Shown here piece after piece: positions 26,825 through 36,197 of a stretch of 64,000 nucleotides of DNA; the first letter of the stretch is position 1, and each line of letters starts with the position of its first letter. A program made the position numbers and the translations under genes. The notes beneath the pieces were generated by a model. It did no database searches and was not told the origin of the DNA. It worked only from the letters and a program-made list of their open reading frames with translations. The DNA is taken from NCBI GenBank assembly GCA_964371055.1, contig CAYJLF010000010.1:104668-168667 (forward strand), given 5' to 3'. This stretch comes from CAYJLF01 sp964371055. GTDB lineage: Bacteria > Eisenbacteria > RBG-16-71-46 > CAIMUX01.

Positions 26825-28210
26825 CTAAGGACGGAACCGGGCCTTGATGGCGCTCCAGCTCGTCGTGTGGGTTGCGGTCGGACCGCACCCCGCGTCCCGG
26901 GCGCCCATCCGTTGCCCGCAGGTGTTGTTGCCCGGCAGGCAGGGAGAGTCGGCCGAGAGTGCATAGTCGCCGGCCGGGCTCGGCGCCTGCTCGCACGAAA
27001 TCGGAGCGCAGAAGAGCGGATCGGTCACGACGCAGTCTTCGGTGACGGTGAGTGTTCCTTCAACGACAAGTCCGGGGGGAAAGAGCGCACTGCAGAGACA
27101 TGAGAGGCTCCCTCCCTCGGCCACGAAGCCCTCGTCACCCTGCCCCGTCGCCATGCAGTTGGTGCGAAGGATCGATCGGCGCAGGGTTACCTCCGCGCCC
27201 GCCAGAGCGAGGAGGCCGCCCCCCGGTTGCGGCACGTAGCCGCCGCCGAGCGAGCGGTTGCCGGCGATGGTTGTGGAGAGAACGGTGAGAGTTGCCCCCG
27301 CCGTTGCGGCCACGCCGCCCCCCGATCCTCCGGCGAGATTGCCGGTCACCAGGCATTCCTCGATTCGTCCGGGACCGGCGGCCAGGACCCCGCCGCCGTG
27401 CGCGGCCGCCCGGTTCCCGGCGATCGTACAGCGGACGAGCGCGAACTCCCCTGACCCCCAGACGCCTCCGCCCGGGCAGTCGTCGTATTCCCACCCCACG
27501 GTCTCGTTACCCACGATGAGGCACTCCTCGAGATAGGCTCCGTTCCGGCAATAGACCCCGCCGCCGATTGCCCTGCGGTCCAGAGGGTGTCCGATGGCGC
27601 GGTTGGATTCGATCGTGCAGCGGTGGACCGTGATCGGGCCGTTGAGGCTCAGGCCGCCGCCCGCGCCGGTGCCGCCCCCTTCCGGGGCGGCGCGGCAGTC
27701 GCGGATGATGCAATCGGTGATAGACGTCGGCAACGAGGTCTGATAGGCGATCCCCCCTCCGCCGCAACACCCCAGGCAATCTTCGATGATGCAGTTCCTG
27801 ATCCGCGTGGCTGCCTGGGAGCAGAAGATGGCCCCTCCCGGGCGCAGGACGAACATCGAGTTGCCGTTTCTGATCGTGAATCCGTTGATGCTGCTGGTGC
27901 TCGGCTCGTCGCTGTGCAGATAGAACGCCTGATCCACTCCCTCGAGATCGATGATCGTCGCTTCCGGCCCGGCTTCGCTCACCAGATCGAGATTCTTGCC
28001 GGCGAAGTCGATCGAGCGGTTGCGCGGACCGGTATAGGTGCCGGGAGCCACGCGGATCTCATCGCCGTCGATTGCCGCTTCGACCGCGGTCCGCAGATCC
28101 GGGAACTCGGCCGGGACATAGAGCACAGCCGCCCGGGCGGGAACCGCCACCAATGCGGCAGGAACAAGAAGAATCCACAGCAAATGCCGGCGGCGCATCG
28201 CAGTTCGCAT
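26825..28210 (-). CDS. Secreted right-handed beta-helix protein with SWSAIKARFRP tail
   Basis: 461 residues, with AGGAGG six bases before ATG 28210. A signal peptide (residues about 5-28, RRRHLLWILLVPAALVAVPA) precedes a NosD/pectate-lyase-style domain that begins VPAEFPDLRTAVEAAIDGDEIRVAPGTY. About ten coils repeat GGGV/GGGI...CTI..NRA patterns, forming a parallel beta-helix with many cysteines. No catalytic residues are evident. The extreme C-terminus TSWSAIKARFRP matches the tail style of the 2445-3155 product. There is no FlgD or PEP-CTERM tail. Confidence 0.8.
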   Translation of the reverse strand: MRTAMRRRHLLWILLVPAALVAVPARAAVLYVPAEFPDLRTAVEAAIDGDEIRVAPGTYTGPRNRSIDFAGKNLDLVSEAGPEATIIDLEGVDQAFYLHSDEPSTSSINGFTIRNGNSMFVLRPGGAIFCSQAATRIRNCIIEDCLGCCGGGGIAYQTSLPTSITDCIIRDCRAAPEGGGTGAGGGLSLNGPITVHRCTIESNRAIGHPLDRRAIGGGVYCRNGAYLEECLIVGNETVGWEYDDCPGGGVWGSGEFALVRCTIAGNRAAAHGGGVLAAGPGRIEECLVTGNLAGGSGGGVAATAGATLTVLSTTIAGNRSLGGGYVPQPGGGLLALAGAEVTLRRSILRTNCMATGQGDEGFVAEGGSLSCLCSALFPPGLVVEGTLTVTEDCVVTDPLFCAPISCEQAPSPAGDYALSADSPCLPGNNTCGQRMGARDAGCGPTATHTTSWSAIKARFRP

Positions 28211-28401
28211 CGCCAACCTCCTGCTCGGTCGCGGTCCCGCGACCGCCCGGTCACACTCGGCCGTTGCCCCCACCTCTCGAGGGGGCGATCACACGCACGA
28301 TTCTAGCCGCGGCCGCGCGCAGCGGCAACCGGTCCGGCGAGGGCGCTCGGTCGCGCTCCGTCCCGGCGAACTCAGCGACCCGATCGCCGGGCTACGAGAA
28401 C

Positions 28402-29655
28402 TCAGGTTCTCGCCACCATCGGCTCCGAGGGCGGTCGGTCGCCTGCAGCGCTCGCCTTAGCCCCCATCCCGAGCGGCACCAGCAGGTTCGTCGCGATGAT
28501 CACGATCGAGGCGATGCCCAGGAAGCCTTCGGCGCCGGGCACGCCGAGGTGCGTCGCTTCCACCGCCAGCACGGCGCTGACGAGCCCGCGCGGCTGGAGC
28601 ATGCGGAGGATGCGTCGCTCGCCCGGCTCCAGGCTGAAGACGCGCCACCGCTCGAAGAGCCAGAGCAACGCCACGCGGAGAACGAGCCACGCGGCTACGA
28701 TCCCGCCCGCGATCCATAGATCGTCGCGGCTGATCGCATTCAGCCGGATGACAACGCCGAGAAAGACGAAGAAGAAGGCGCGGACCAGGAAGGTGAGTTG
28801 GCCGAGGAACTCCCCGACGCGGTGAGTCGTTTCTTCCGCCAGTTCGACCGCCGCCTCCTCCGCGCCGAAGTGAAGACGAAGGGCATCGAGGATCTGCCGT
28901 TCGTTCGCCAGGGTCAGTCCGAAGACCAGGATCGCGAGGGCGCCCGAAGCCCCGATCAACTCCACGGCTCCCCACCCGACCAGAGCCAGGCCGAAGGTCA
29001 GTGCGTCGAGGTAGCGGCGCGCGCCCAGACGGCGCAGCAGGCGCGGCCAGGTAAGTCCCGCGGCGACCGCGAGGAGCACGCTGAACGCGGCGGCGAGGAT
29101 GGAGCCGACCGCCACAAGCCCGCCGAGGGAGCCTTCGTCCAGCCCGCGCCGCAGCAGTCCCATCCCCAGAACGGCGAAGACGTCGGCCAGCGCCGCTTCG
29201 AGGATGACGATGGTGCGCACGTTCTCGCGCAGTCCCAGCCGGGAGGCGAGGGGGAGAACGATCGCCCCGGACACGGGGGCGAGCGCCAGCCCGAGTGCGG
29301 CGGCGCCGGCCCACGATGTGCCCGAGAGCCGGGCCGCTCCGGCCGCGACGATGAACGCCACCACGAAACCGACCGCGGCCAGACGGAAGCCGGGGGAGGC
29401 GCCGCGCAGGACCGCCTTGAGGTTGAGCTCGAGTCCGCCCTCGAAGAGGATGAGCAGGAAGGCCAGGGCGCCGAAGTGGGGGGCGACCTGTTCGAAAGCT
29501 TCGGCCGGGAGCGCCTTGGTCACCGGCCCGAGCAGGATGCCGCTGCCGATCAGAACGAGAACGGGCGGAATGCGCGTACGCGCGAAAGCCGCCTCGGCCA
29601 GAAACGCCAGGACCAGGAGTCCGCCCAGGAGAAGGAGAAAGTAGTGACTGTGCAT
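28402..29655 (-). CDS. Cation/proton antiporter, CPA family (NhaP-like)
   Basis: This 417-residue integral inner-membrane protein has about 12 hydrophobic segments. Family-like segments include IPPVLVLIGSGILLGP, FLLILFEGGLELNL, LALAPVSGAIVLPLASRLG and MLQPRGLVSAVLA. The ion-site region reads EAALADVFAVL: one aspartate with Ala before it rather than the Asn-Asp or Asp-Asp pair of many CPA proteins, so the transported ion is uncertain. It may exchange Na+ or K+ for H+. It is divergent from the sodium-pump decarboxylase operon, which could make sodium handling a shared theme. Confidence 0.85.
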   Translation of the reverse strand: MHSHYFLLLLGGLLVLAFLAEAAFARTRIPPVLVLIGSGILLGPVTKALPAEAFEQVAPHFGALAFLLILFEGGLELNLKAVLRGASPGFRLAAVGFVVAFIVAAGAARLSGTSWAGAAALGLALAPVSGAIVLPLASRLGLRENVRTIVILEAALADVFAVLGMGLLRRGLDEGSLGGLVAVGSILAAAFSVLLAVAAGLTWPRLLRRLGARRYLDALTFGLALVGWGAVELIGASGALAILVFGLTLANERQILDALRLHFGAEEAAVELAEETTHRVGEFLGQLTFLVRAFFFVFLGVVIRLNAISRDDLWIAGGIVAAWLVLRVALLWLFERWRVFSLEPGERRILRMLQPRGLVSAVLAVEATHLGVPGAEGFLGIASIVIIATNLLVPLGMGAKASAAGDRPPSEPMVART

Positions 29656-29795
29656 CCGAGTTCATTCCCTCGGGGGGATTCCAACCCGGCCCGGACCGGG
29701 CCGTGAAGCATGCCGCCGACCTCGCACCAGACGTGGAGATTGAGACGGAGGAATACGTTGCTGACAAGCGAGAAGATCATTCGCAAGAGGCTTGC

Positions 29796-29824
29796 TTGCC
29801 GAGCGCCGATCGGAGGTCTAGAAT
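29796..29824 (+). promoter_or_regulatory. Promoter of the decarboxylase operon
   Basis: TTGCCG (29796-29801) and TAGAAT (29819-29824) are separated by exactly 17 nt, 90 nt before the mmdA start. No other good candidate lies in the divergent spacer. Confidence 0.55.
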
Positions 29825-29914
29825 GACCGCTTGTGCGCGGCGCCCTCTCCAGACGTGGCGGCAGCCGCGGGTGGCGGGTTGAGGACGGGCGGGGGCCGGG
29901 ATCGGAGGCGGGTC

Positions 29915-31465
29915 ATGAACACGCGGGAGCGGATCCGGGAGTTGGAGGCGCGGCGCGCCCGGGTGCAGGCGATGGGCGGTCCCGAGCGGATCGCCAAGCA
30001 GCATGCCGCGGGAAAGTGGACGGCGCGGGAGCGTATCGAGGGCCTCCTCGATCCCGACACCTTCCAGGAGCTCTACGGCTTCGCCCATCATCGCGCCACC
30101 GAGCTGGGGATGACCGGTCGGGACATTCCCTCCGACGGCGTGGTGGTCGGGGCGGGCGCCGTCGATGGACGGCTGATCTTTGTTTCCAGCCAGGACTTCA
30201 CCGTGTCCGGCGGCACGGCCGGCGAGATGCATTCCCAGAAGATTTCCCGCGTCCTCGACCAGGCACTCCTCTGCGGAGCGCCGGTCGTCCTCTTCAATGA
30301 CAGCGGCGGCGCGCGGATCCAGGAGGGGGTCGATTCACTCTCCGGCTACGGCGGGATTTTCTACCGCAACACTCAGCTCTCGGGCGTCGTGCCGCAGATC
30401 TCGGTCATCAGTGGTCCCTGCGCGGGTGGGGCGGCGTACTCACCGGCCATCACCGACTTCATCATCATGGTCAAGGGGATCTCGCGTCTGTTCATCACCG
30501 GGCCGGAAGTGATCAAGGAAGTGACCGGGGAGGAGGTCTCGGCCGAGGAACTCGGCGGGGCCCAGGTGCAGACCGCGCTCAGCGGAGTGGCGCACTTCCT
30601 GGCGGAGGACGAGGCCGACTCGATGCGGCTGGTGCGGCGCCTCCTCTCCTTTCTACCGAGCAACAACACGCTCGACCCCCCGGGCGACTCGGGCGGCACG
30701 CTGATCTACGAGAGCAACCCGCGCCTGGATGAGCTGGTCCCGGATGACACCCGCGAGCCGTTCGATATCCGGGAGATCATCCTCGAGGTGGTCGACCCGG
30801 GCGAGTGGCTCGAGGTGCATGAGCACTTCGCGCGGAACATCGTGGTCGGCCTCGCGCGATTGAACCGCCGGGTTATCGGGGTGGTCGCCAACCAGCCGGC
30901 CCATCTGGGAGGGGCGCTCGACATCGACGCGAGCGTCAAGGCGGCCCGCTTCATCCGCTTCTGCAACGCCTTCAACATCCCGCTGGTGCAATTCGTCGAC
31001 GTTCCGGGATTCATGCCGGGGGTGAAGCAGGAGTACGGCGGCATCATCCGCCACGGGGCCAAGATGCTCTTCGCCTACGCGGCCGCGACCGTGCCGAAGA
31101 TCACGGTCGTCGTGCGCAAGGCGTATGGCGGTTCCTTCCTGGCGATGTGCACGAAGAGCATGGGAGCCGATCGCGTCTTCGCCTGGCCCACCGCCGAGAT
31201 CGGAGTGATGGGGGCCGCGGGGGCGGTGCAGATCCTCTACGGGCGGGACATCGCCGCCGCGGCCGATCCGGCGGCGGAGCGGGAGCGCCGCGTCGAGGAG
31301 TACCGCGAGCAGTTCGCCTCCCCCTGGCTGGCGGCGGCGCGGATGCACATCGACAACGTCATCGAGCCGCGGGACACCCGGGAGTACATCTCCTTCGCGC
31401 TCGAGACCCTGCGGAACAAGCGCGAGCTCAGGCCGCAGAAGAAGCACGGGACGATGCCGCTGTGA
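29915..31465 (+). CDS. mmdA: Methylmalonyl-CoA decarboxylase / propionyl-CoA carboxylase-type carboxyltransferase subunit
   Basis: The 516-residue crotonase-fold carboxyltransferase moves a carboxyl group between an acyl-CoA and biotin. Conserved pieces are SQDFTVSGGTAGEMHSQKI, SGGARIQEGVDSL, GPCAGGAAYSPAITDF, VDVPGFMPGVKQEYGG and KAYGGSFLAMCTKSMGAD. GGAGG lies six bases before ATG 29915. Followed directly by OadG-like, biotin-carrier and beta-pump genes and no biotin carboxylase, it most likely acts as a sodium-pumping decarboxylase alpha subunit. Methylmalonyl-CoA is the favoured substrate from family resemblance. Confidence 0.9.
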   Translation: MNTRERIRELEARRARVQAMGGPERIAKQHAAGKWTARERIEGLLDPDTFQELYGFAHHRATELGMTGRDIPSDGVVVGAGAVDGRLIFVSSQDFTVSGGTAGEMHSQKISRVLDQALLCGAPVVLFNDSGGARIQEGVDSLSGYGGIFYRNTQLSGVVPQISVISGPCAGGAAYSPAITDFIIMVKGISRLFITGPEVIKEVTGEEVSAEELGGAQVQTALSGVAHFLAEDEADSMRLVRRLLSFLPSNNTLDPPGDSGGTLIYESNPRLDELVPDDTREPFDIREIILEVVDPGEWLEVHEHFARNIVVGLARLNRRVIGVVANQPAHLGGALDIDASVKAARFIRFCNAFNIPLVQFVDVPGFMPGVKQEYGGIIRHGAKMLFAYAAATVPKITVVVRKAYGGSFLAMCTKSMGADRVFAWPTAEIGVMGAAGAVQILYGRDIAAAADPAAERERRVEEYREQFASPWLAAARMHIDNVIEPRDTREYISFALETLRNKRELRPQKKHGTMPL

Positions 31466-31824
31466 GTCCCGAACTGGAACAGGGATTGCGCTTCACGCTG
31501 GTCGGCATGCTGGTGACCTTCACCGGCCTCGGCCTGCTGGCGATGGTGATGTGGGGCATCGGCCGCGCGGAGCATCTGCGGCAACGACAGGCGGCGCGCG
31601 CCGCCCAGCGCGAGGCGGAGAGCCGCTACGTCGAGGAGGAGAGCCGGATCACTCCCGAGTTGGTGGCGGTGATCCTGGCGGCGGTGGAGGAAGCGGCGGG
31701 GCGTCCCGTGCGCCTGCACCGTGTCCGCTACCTTCGTGAGGTGCCGGAAGAGGACGCGGCCTGGAGCCGGGCGGGCCGGTTCCAGGTGATGGGTTCGCAT
31801 GCGGTGGTGCGGAGGTCGCGATGA
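31462..31824 (+). CDS. mmdD: OadG-like delta/gamma subunit of the decarboxylase pump
   Basis: 120 residues, starting at a GTG that overlaps the mmdA stop as GTGA (31462-31465). One N-terminal transmembrane helix (FTLVGMLVTFTGLGLLAMVMWGIG) precedes a charged cytosolic tail. The tail ends RAGRFQVMGSHAVVRRSR, in OadG/MmdD style. In known pumps this small subunit ties the soluble carboxyltransferase to the membrane subunit. The stop overlaps the next start as ATGA, so all three products should be made in fixed ratio. Confidence 0.8.
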   Translation: MSPELEQGLRFTLVGMLVTFTGLGLLAMVMWGIGRAEHLRQRQAARAAQREAESRYVEEESRITPELVAVILAAVEEAAGRPVRLHRVRYLREVPEEDAAWSRAGRFQVMGSHAVVRRSR

Positions 31825-32219
31825 AGAAGTATCGGGTCACGGTCAATGGCGTCGCCTACGAGGTCGAAGTCGAACTGCTGCACGACGAGGACGCCAATCC
31901 GCCCCCGGCCAACCGCCTCCACTTCCAGGAGTTGGTGCGCTCGGCGCCGAGCACGCTTCCCCCGACCCCCGCGCCGGAGCGCCCGGGCCCCGGGGACAAG
32001 GTCGATCGCCGCACCGTCGTCAGCCCGATGGCCGGAACCGTGCGCAAGATCAACATCAAGCCGGGCGACATCGTGCGCGAGAACGAGGTTCTGGTCGTGC
32101 TCGAGGCGATGAAGATGAACTCGAACATCGTCTCGCCGTCGGCCGGCAAAGTCCGGAGCATCGCGGTCGAGGTCGGTTCCACGGTGCAACAAGGCCAGGT
32201 CCTCGTCACGTTCGAGTAG
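31821..32219 (+). CDS. mmdC: Biotin carboxyl carrier subunit
   Basis: 132 residues: an N-terminal MKKYRVTVNGVAYEVEVE strand, a Pro/Ala-rich linker (about 40-60, PPTPAPERPGPG), then a biotinyl domain with the biotinylated lysine in LEAMKMNSN near residue 98. It carries CO2 from the carboxyltransferase to the membrane decarboxylase. ATGA overlap with the gene before. Confidence 0.95.
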   Translation: MKKYRVTVNGVAYEVEVELLHDEDANPPPANRLHFQELVRSAPSTLPPTPAPERPGPGDKVDRRTVVSPMAGTVRKINIKPGDIVRENEVLVVLEAMKMNSNIVSPSAGKVRSIAVEVGSTVQQGQVLVTFE

Positions 32220-32284
32220 GTTGGGGAAGCGGCCCGGGTCATCCGGGATGACCGGTCGCGAGCGGCCGGCGGGGGGCGGGTAGG

Positions 32285-33421
32285 TTGGAGTTCTCCGAGA
32301 TCCTCTCGAAATTCGTGTCGGAGACCGGGTTTGTCGCCCTGTCCTGGCCGGCCGTGGCCATGCTCGGCATCGGCTGCTTCCTCATCTATCTCGCGATCGC
32401 GAAGGACTTCGAGCCGTTGCTGTTGATTCCGATCGGATTCGGGTGCCTCCTCACCAATCTTCCCCTCGGGGGGATCCTCTCTCCGCCCACCGCCGACGCG
32501 GTCGGCGGTCTCTATCACTATCTCGGCTACGGCGTCCACCTGGAGATCTTCCCGCCCCTGATCTTCCTGGGAGTGGGGGCGATGACTGACTTCGGACCGC
32601 TCCTGGCGCGGCCGGCGACCTTCCTTCTGGGCGCGGCGGCGCAGATCGGCGTCTTTTCCGCGCTCCTTGGGGCGATGGCTCTCGGGTTCACGCCGCAGGA
32701 GGCGGCCTCCATCGGCATCATCGGGGGTGCCGACGGCCCGACCACGATCTTCCTTACGACCAAGCTCGCCCCGCATCTGTTGGGGGCGGTGGCGGTCGCC
32801 AGCTATTCCTACATGGCGCTGGTCCCGGTGATCCAGCCTCCGATCATGCGGCTCCTCTGCCCGAAGCGGCTGCGCCGGATCAACATGGGGGCGATGCGCA
32901 TCGTGTCGCGGCGGGAGAAGATCGTCTTCCCGATCGCCGTTCTGATCCTGGCCGCCCTGATCGTGCCGCCGGCCGTGCCGCTCCTCGGGATGCTGATGTT
33001 CGGCAACCTGCTGCGGGAGTCCGGGGCGACCAGTCGTCTCGCCGTGACCGCCCAGGGGGAGATGATCAACATCGTTACGATCCTCCTTGGTTCCTCGGTC
33101 GGGGCGACCATGACGGCGGACAGCTTCCTGCAGTGGTCGTCGATCAAGATCCTCCTGCTCGGCGCCGTCGCCTTCGCCTTCGCGACCGCGGGCGGTGTCC
33201 TGATCGGGCGGCTTTTCTGCTTCTTCAGCCGGGGGCGGATCAACCCGCTGATCGGTGCCGCCGGGGTCTCGGCCGTTCCGATGTCGGCCCGCGTGGTGCA
33301 GAAAGTTGGCGTCGAGGAGGATCCGCAGAACCACCTCCTGATGCACGCGATGGGCCCGAACGTGGCCGGGGTGATCGGGACCGCGGTCGTTGCCGGTTTC
33401 CTCCTCTCGGTTCTGAAGTAA
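32285..33421 (+). CDS. mmdB: Sodium-translocating decarboxylase beta subunit
   Basis: 378 residues with about nine transmembrane helices; it decarboxylates carboxybiotin and pumps Na+ outward. Signature regions are FLIYLAIAKDFEPLLLIPIGFG and IGIIGGADGPTTIFLTTKLAP, whose Asp is the essential cation-binding residue in relatives, plus AAGVSAVPMSARVVQKVG. The best available start is a TTG at 32285 after a G-rich stretch; no ATG fits. The order A-D-C-B matches classical methylmalonyl-CoA decarboxylase operons. Confidence 0.9.
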   Translation: MEFSEILSKFVSETGFVALSWPAVAMLGIGCFLIYLAIAKDFEPLLLIPIGFGCLLTNLPLGGILSPPTADAVGGLYHYLGYGVHLEIFPPLIFLGVGAMTDFGPLLARPATFLLGAAAQIGVFSALLGAMALGFTPQEAASIGIIGGADGPTTIFLTTKLAPHLLGAVAVASYSYMALVPVIQPPIMRLLCPKRLRRINMGAMRIVSRREKIVFPIAVLILAALIVPPAVPLLGMLMFGNLLRESGATSRLAVTAQGEMINIVTILLGSSVGATMTADSFLQWSSIKILLLGAVAFAFATAGGVLIGRLFCFFSRGRINPLIGAAGVSAVPMSARVVQKVGVEEDPQNHLLMHAMGPNVAGVIGTAVVAGFLLSVLK

Positions 33422-33465
33422 GATCGGCGGGCCAGGGTTCCGCCGGTCGAGGAACGAGGAGGAGG

Positions 33466-35358
33466 ATGATGCCCGCGCGTATCCCGGACGATGCGCTGCG
33501 CCGCGTGAAGGTCGGACTCGTGCTGAGCGCGCTGGCCATCTCCCCCATCTTCGCGCGCGGCGAGGCGGGCTCGGAACCAAGCCGGTCCGCGTCGGCGTGG
33601 TCCCCCGCGACGGCTTACCTCCCGGTCGAACCCGAGCATCCGGTCTACGACGACCTCGAACACTTCCGGGCCCTGGGACTCTGGCGCGGTTCGCTCGAGT
33701 TGCGGCCGATGACCCGCGCGCGGATCGCAACGGCGGCACGAAGCATCGAAGCCTCGGCGCGCGCCCGGGCGGGAGATGAAGTCGCGGGCGAAGTCCTGAG
33801 CGACGATCCAGGCACCGCATCGCTCGCCCGCAAGGTCTCTCCTTCCCTCCCCGGCCTCGGCCCCGGCGATGCCGTTCGCTGGCGAAGGCTGGTGCGGTGC
33901 CTGGCCTCCTGGGGGATGGCGGGTCCCGTCGAGGTGGCGGAGGATCGGAAGGGGCCACCGCGGCGTGGGACGATGGCCCTCGATCCCGGCTCCTTTCCTC
34001 CCACGCGATTCGAGCTGTCCGGTGGACTCCGTTTCGTCGGCCTCGCCTCGGGGCTCGATTCCCTGGTCGACCTGGACCGTCGCGGCCGGCGGGACTTCTT
34101 CCCGTGGATCGCCGGCGATGTCGCTGCCGGTGAACGCCTCTTCGCGCGGCTGCGCTTCGTCGAGGACTACAGCCGACTGACCCCCCACGAGGCGGGGCGG
34201 GAGTGGTCCGACAACCTGCCGCCCAGCGCCCGGCGTACGTTCACCGATCCGAGCGCGCGCAACGACCGCGCGGTGGTCGGTCTCGGCTGGGACTGGGCCG
34301 GGATCCGCCTCGGGCGGGAGGACCGGCGATGGGGCGCCGGCCGTCTTGGCACCCTGTTTCTGGGAGAGAACTCCTTCCCGCTCGATGGTCTCTCCTTCCA
34401 CCTCCAGACGCGTCGCGTGGCCGGATCGAGCCTCTTCGCGCAGCTTCGGCGGGGCGGAAAGAACGTTCGGCCGCTGCCCTCGAGCTCCTCCTGGGCCGAC
34501 AGCCTCCCGCCGGGCGTGGAGGAGGAGGATGGCTGGCTGGCCGCGCACCGAGTCGAGGTGATGCCGCCCGGTCCAGTCCGGGTCGCGCTCTGGGAGGCGG
34601 TCGCCTACGGGCGTCGCGGTCTCGACCTGGCCTACTCGAACCCGGTGACCTTTCTCCTGGCCGCGACGCAGGACATTCATGATCGCGCGCGCATCGACGA
34701 CAAGAAGGTCATCGGGTTCGATCTCGGCGCCGATCTCCCGCCGCTCTCGCTCTACGGCGAGTTCCTCGTCAACCGGCTCGTGACGCTGGACGCGGCGGCG
34801 GACGGAGAGGATTCCGAGATCTCGGGCTACGCACAACTCGCCGGCCTGCGGTGGGCCAACCCGGCCGGATGGAGCGGCGCCGATCTCGATCTCGAGTACG
34901 CGCACCTCGATCCTGAGGTCTACTTCCATCACGACGGCGATCCGACCCGGCATCTGCTGTCGGAAGGGGAAGTGATCGGCCACTGGCTGGGACCGAATGC
35001 GGACCTCTTCCACGCGGCCCTCACCCTGCCGCCGTCGCGCCGCGGCGACGCGCTCCGCCTCTGGTACGAGCAGGCGCGCTGGGGACTGCTGGACGGGCGG
35101 CGAGGGCTGGAGGCCGGGTTCGTCGGCTTGCGGCGTCGCGACAAGGAATGGATCACCGGCCCCAAAGAGGTCGAGCGGGTCTACGCCGTCGCCTGGAGGC
35201 GGCCCGACCTGGCGGCGCATCGGGGCGTCGGGATCGATGCCGCGATCAGCGCCGCCTTCGTCGATCGCGCCGGCCGGCGGTCCGATCACGGATGGCAGGC
35301 CGAGTGTCACCTGGACTTCCGCGGCCTGCTCCGGCGCGATAGCCGGGGAGGAGAGTGA
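33466..35358 (+). CDS. Wzi-like outer-membrane barrel protein
   Basis: 630 residues. A short signal sequence (VGLVLSALAISPIFARG) is followed by a helical N-terminal region. A C-terminal barrel carries the capsule-assembly-Wzi style signature GREDRRWGAGRLGTLFLGEN, then HRVEVMPPGPVRVALWEAVAYG and YSNPVTFLLAATQDIHD...GFDLGADLP. Wzi proteins bind capsular polysaccharide at the outer membrane. The start at 33466, or the adjacent ATG at 33469, sits right after GAGGAGG. It is followed with overlap by lipid-acyltransferase and glycosyltransferase genes, consistent with envelope glycan work. Confidence 0.8.
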   Translation: MMPARIPDDALRRVKVGLVLSALAISPIFARGEAGSEPSRSASAWSPATAYLPVEPEHPVYDDLEHFRALGLWRGSLELRPMTRARIATAARSIEASARARAGDEVAGEVLSDDPGTASLARKVSPSLPGLGPGDAVRWRRLVRCLASWGMAGPVEVAEDRKGPPRRGTMALDPGSFPPTRFELSGGLRFVGLASGLDSLVDLDRRGRRDFFPWIAGDVAAGERLFARLRFVEDYSRLTPHEAGREWSDNLPPSARRTFTDPSARNDRAVVGLGWDWAGIRLGREDRRWGAGRLGTLFLGENSFPLDGLSFHLQTRRVAGSSLFAQLRRGGKNVRPLPSSSSWADSLPPGVEEEDGWLAAHRVEVMPPGPVRVALWEAVAYGRRGLDLAYSNPVTFLLAATQDIHDRARIDDKKVIGFDLGADLPPLSLYGEFLVNRLVTLDAAADGEDSEISGYAQLAGLRWANPAGWSGADLDLEYAHLDPEVYFHHDGDPTRHLLSEGEVIGHWLGPNADLFHAALTLPPSRRGDALRLWYEQARWGLLDGRRGLEAGFVGLRRRDKEWITGPKEVERVYAVAWRRPDLAAHRGVGIDAAISAAFVDRAGRRSDHGWQAECHLDFRGLLRRDSRGGE

Positions 35359-36197
35359 TGGCGGGCGGAGGAGCGACCTACCTGCTCGCCGTTCGGACCG
35401 GTCTCGTCGCGGCGCGGGTGCTGCCGCCCGGGGCGATGGTGCGTGCAGCGGCCTCGGTCGGACGACTGGCGGGCCTCCTTTCCCCTGCCCGCGCGACGGT
35501 CGAAGCCAATCTGCGCACGGCCGGCCGGTCTCACGCGACGGCCGGAGATCTCTTCGCCAACTATGGCCGCACGTGGGGCGAGTTCCTCGCGCTCGCCGCC
35601 GATCCGCCTCTCCGGCGCCGTTGGTCGGTGCGATGCGAGGGGCTCGACGATCTGAGGGAGGCGTCGCGCCGATCGGCCGTCTGCCTTCTCTCCGGGCACT
35701 GCGGCAACTGGGATCTCGGCGCGGCGATCGCGGCGGAGTTCCTGCCGAATCTGGCGGTGGTGGCGGAACGTCTCGATCCGCCCGCCCTCTTCTCCTGGTT
35801 CGTGCGGCAGCGCGCCCGGCAGGGGGTTCGCGTCATCCCGGCCGACCGTGGCGGCGCGCGCCTCTACCGACACCTGCGGCGCGGTGATCATGTGGCGATG
35901 CTGGTCGATCGCGTCTTCGGCGCCGCCTCGCGGCCCGCCCCGTTTCTGGGCGGAACGCGGCGTTTCCCGTCCGCCGGGATCGACCTCGCCCGTCGCGCCG
36001 GCGCTGCGTTGGTGCCGGCCTTCGTCTGGCGTGAGTCGGGGGCGTTTGTCTTCCGGGTCCATCCGCCGCTGCCGGAGGTCGGGGACCCGGTGCCAGCCTT
36101 CGCGCGCATCCTCGAACAGGAGGTGACGGCCCGCCCCGAGCAGTGGTGCGTGCTCGCGCCGGCGCGCGACGCCGTCGAGGGGAGCGGACCGGCATGA
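35358..36197 (+). CDS. LpxL/HtrB-like lysophospholipid acyltransferase family protein
   Basis: 279 residues. The acyltransferase signature GHCGNWDLG (His-x4-Asp) sits near residue 113, and the later blocks MLVDRVFG and FLGGTRRFPSAGIDLARR are in family order. It probably acylates lipid A or another envelope lipid at the inner membrane. Its ATG overlaps the preceding stop as TGATG with GGAGGAG upstream; a GTG one codon earlier is possible. The next gene overlaps by ATGA. Confidence 0.85.
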   Translation: MAGGGATYLLAVRTGLVAARVLPPGAMVRAAASVGRLAGLLSPARATVEANLRTAGRSHATAGDLFANYGRTWGEFLALAADPPLRRRWSVRCEGLDDLREASRRSAVCLLSGHCGNWDLGAAIAAEFLPNLAVVAERLDPPALFSWFVRQRARQGVRVIPADRGGARLYRHLRRGDHVAMLVDRVFGAASRPAPFLGGTRRFPSAGIDLARRAGAALVPAFVWRESGAFVFRVHPPLPEVGDPVPAFARILEQEVTARPEQWCVLAPARDAVEGSGPA

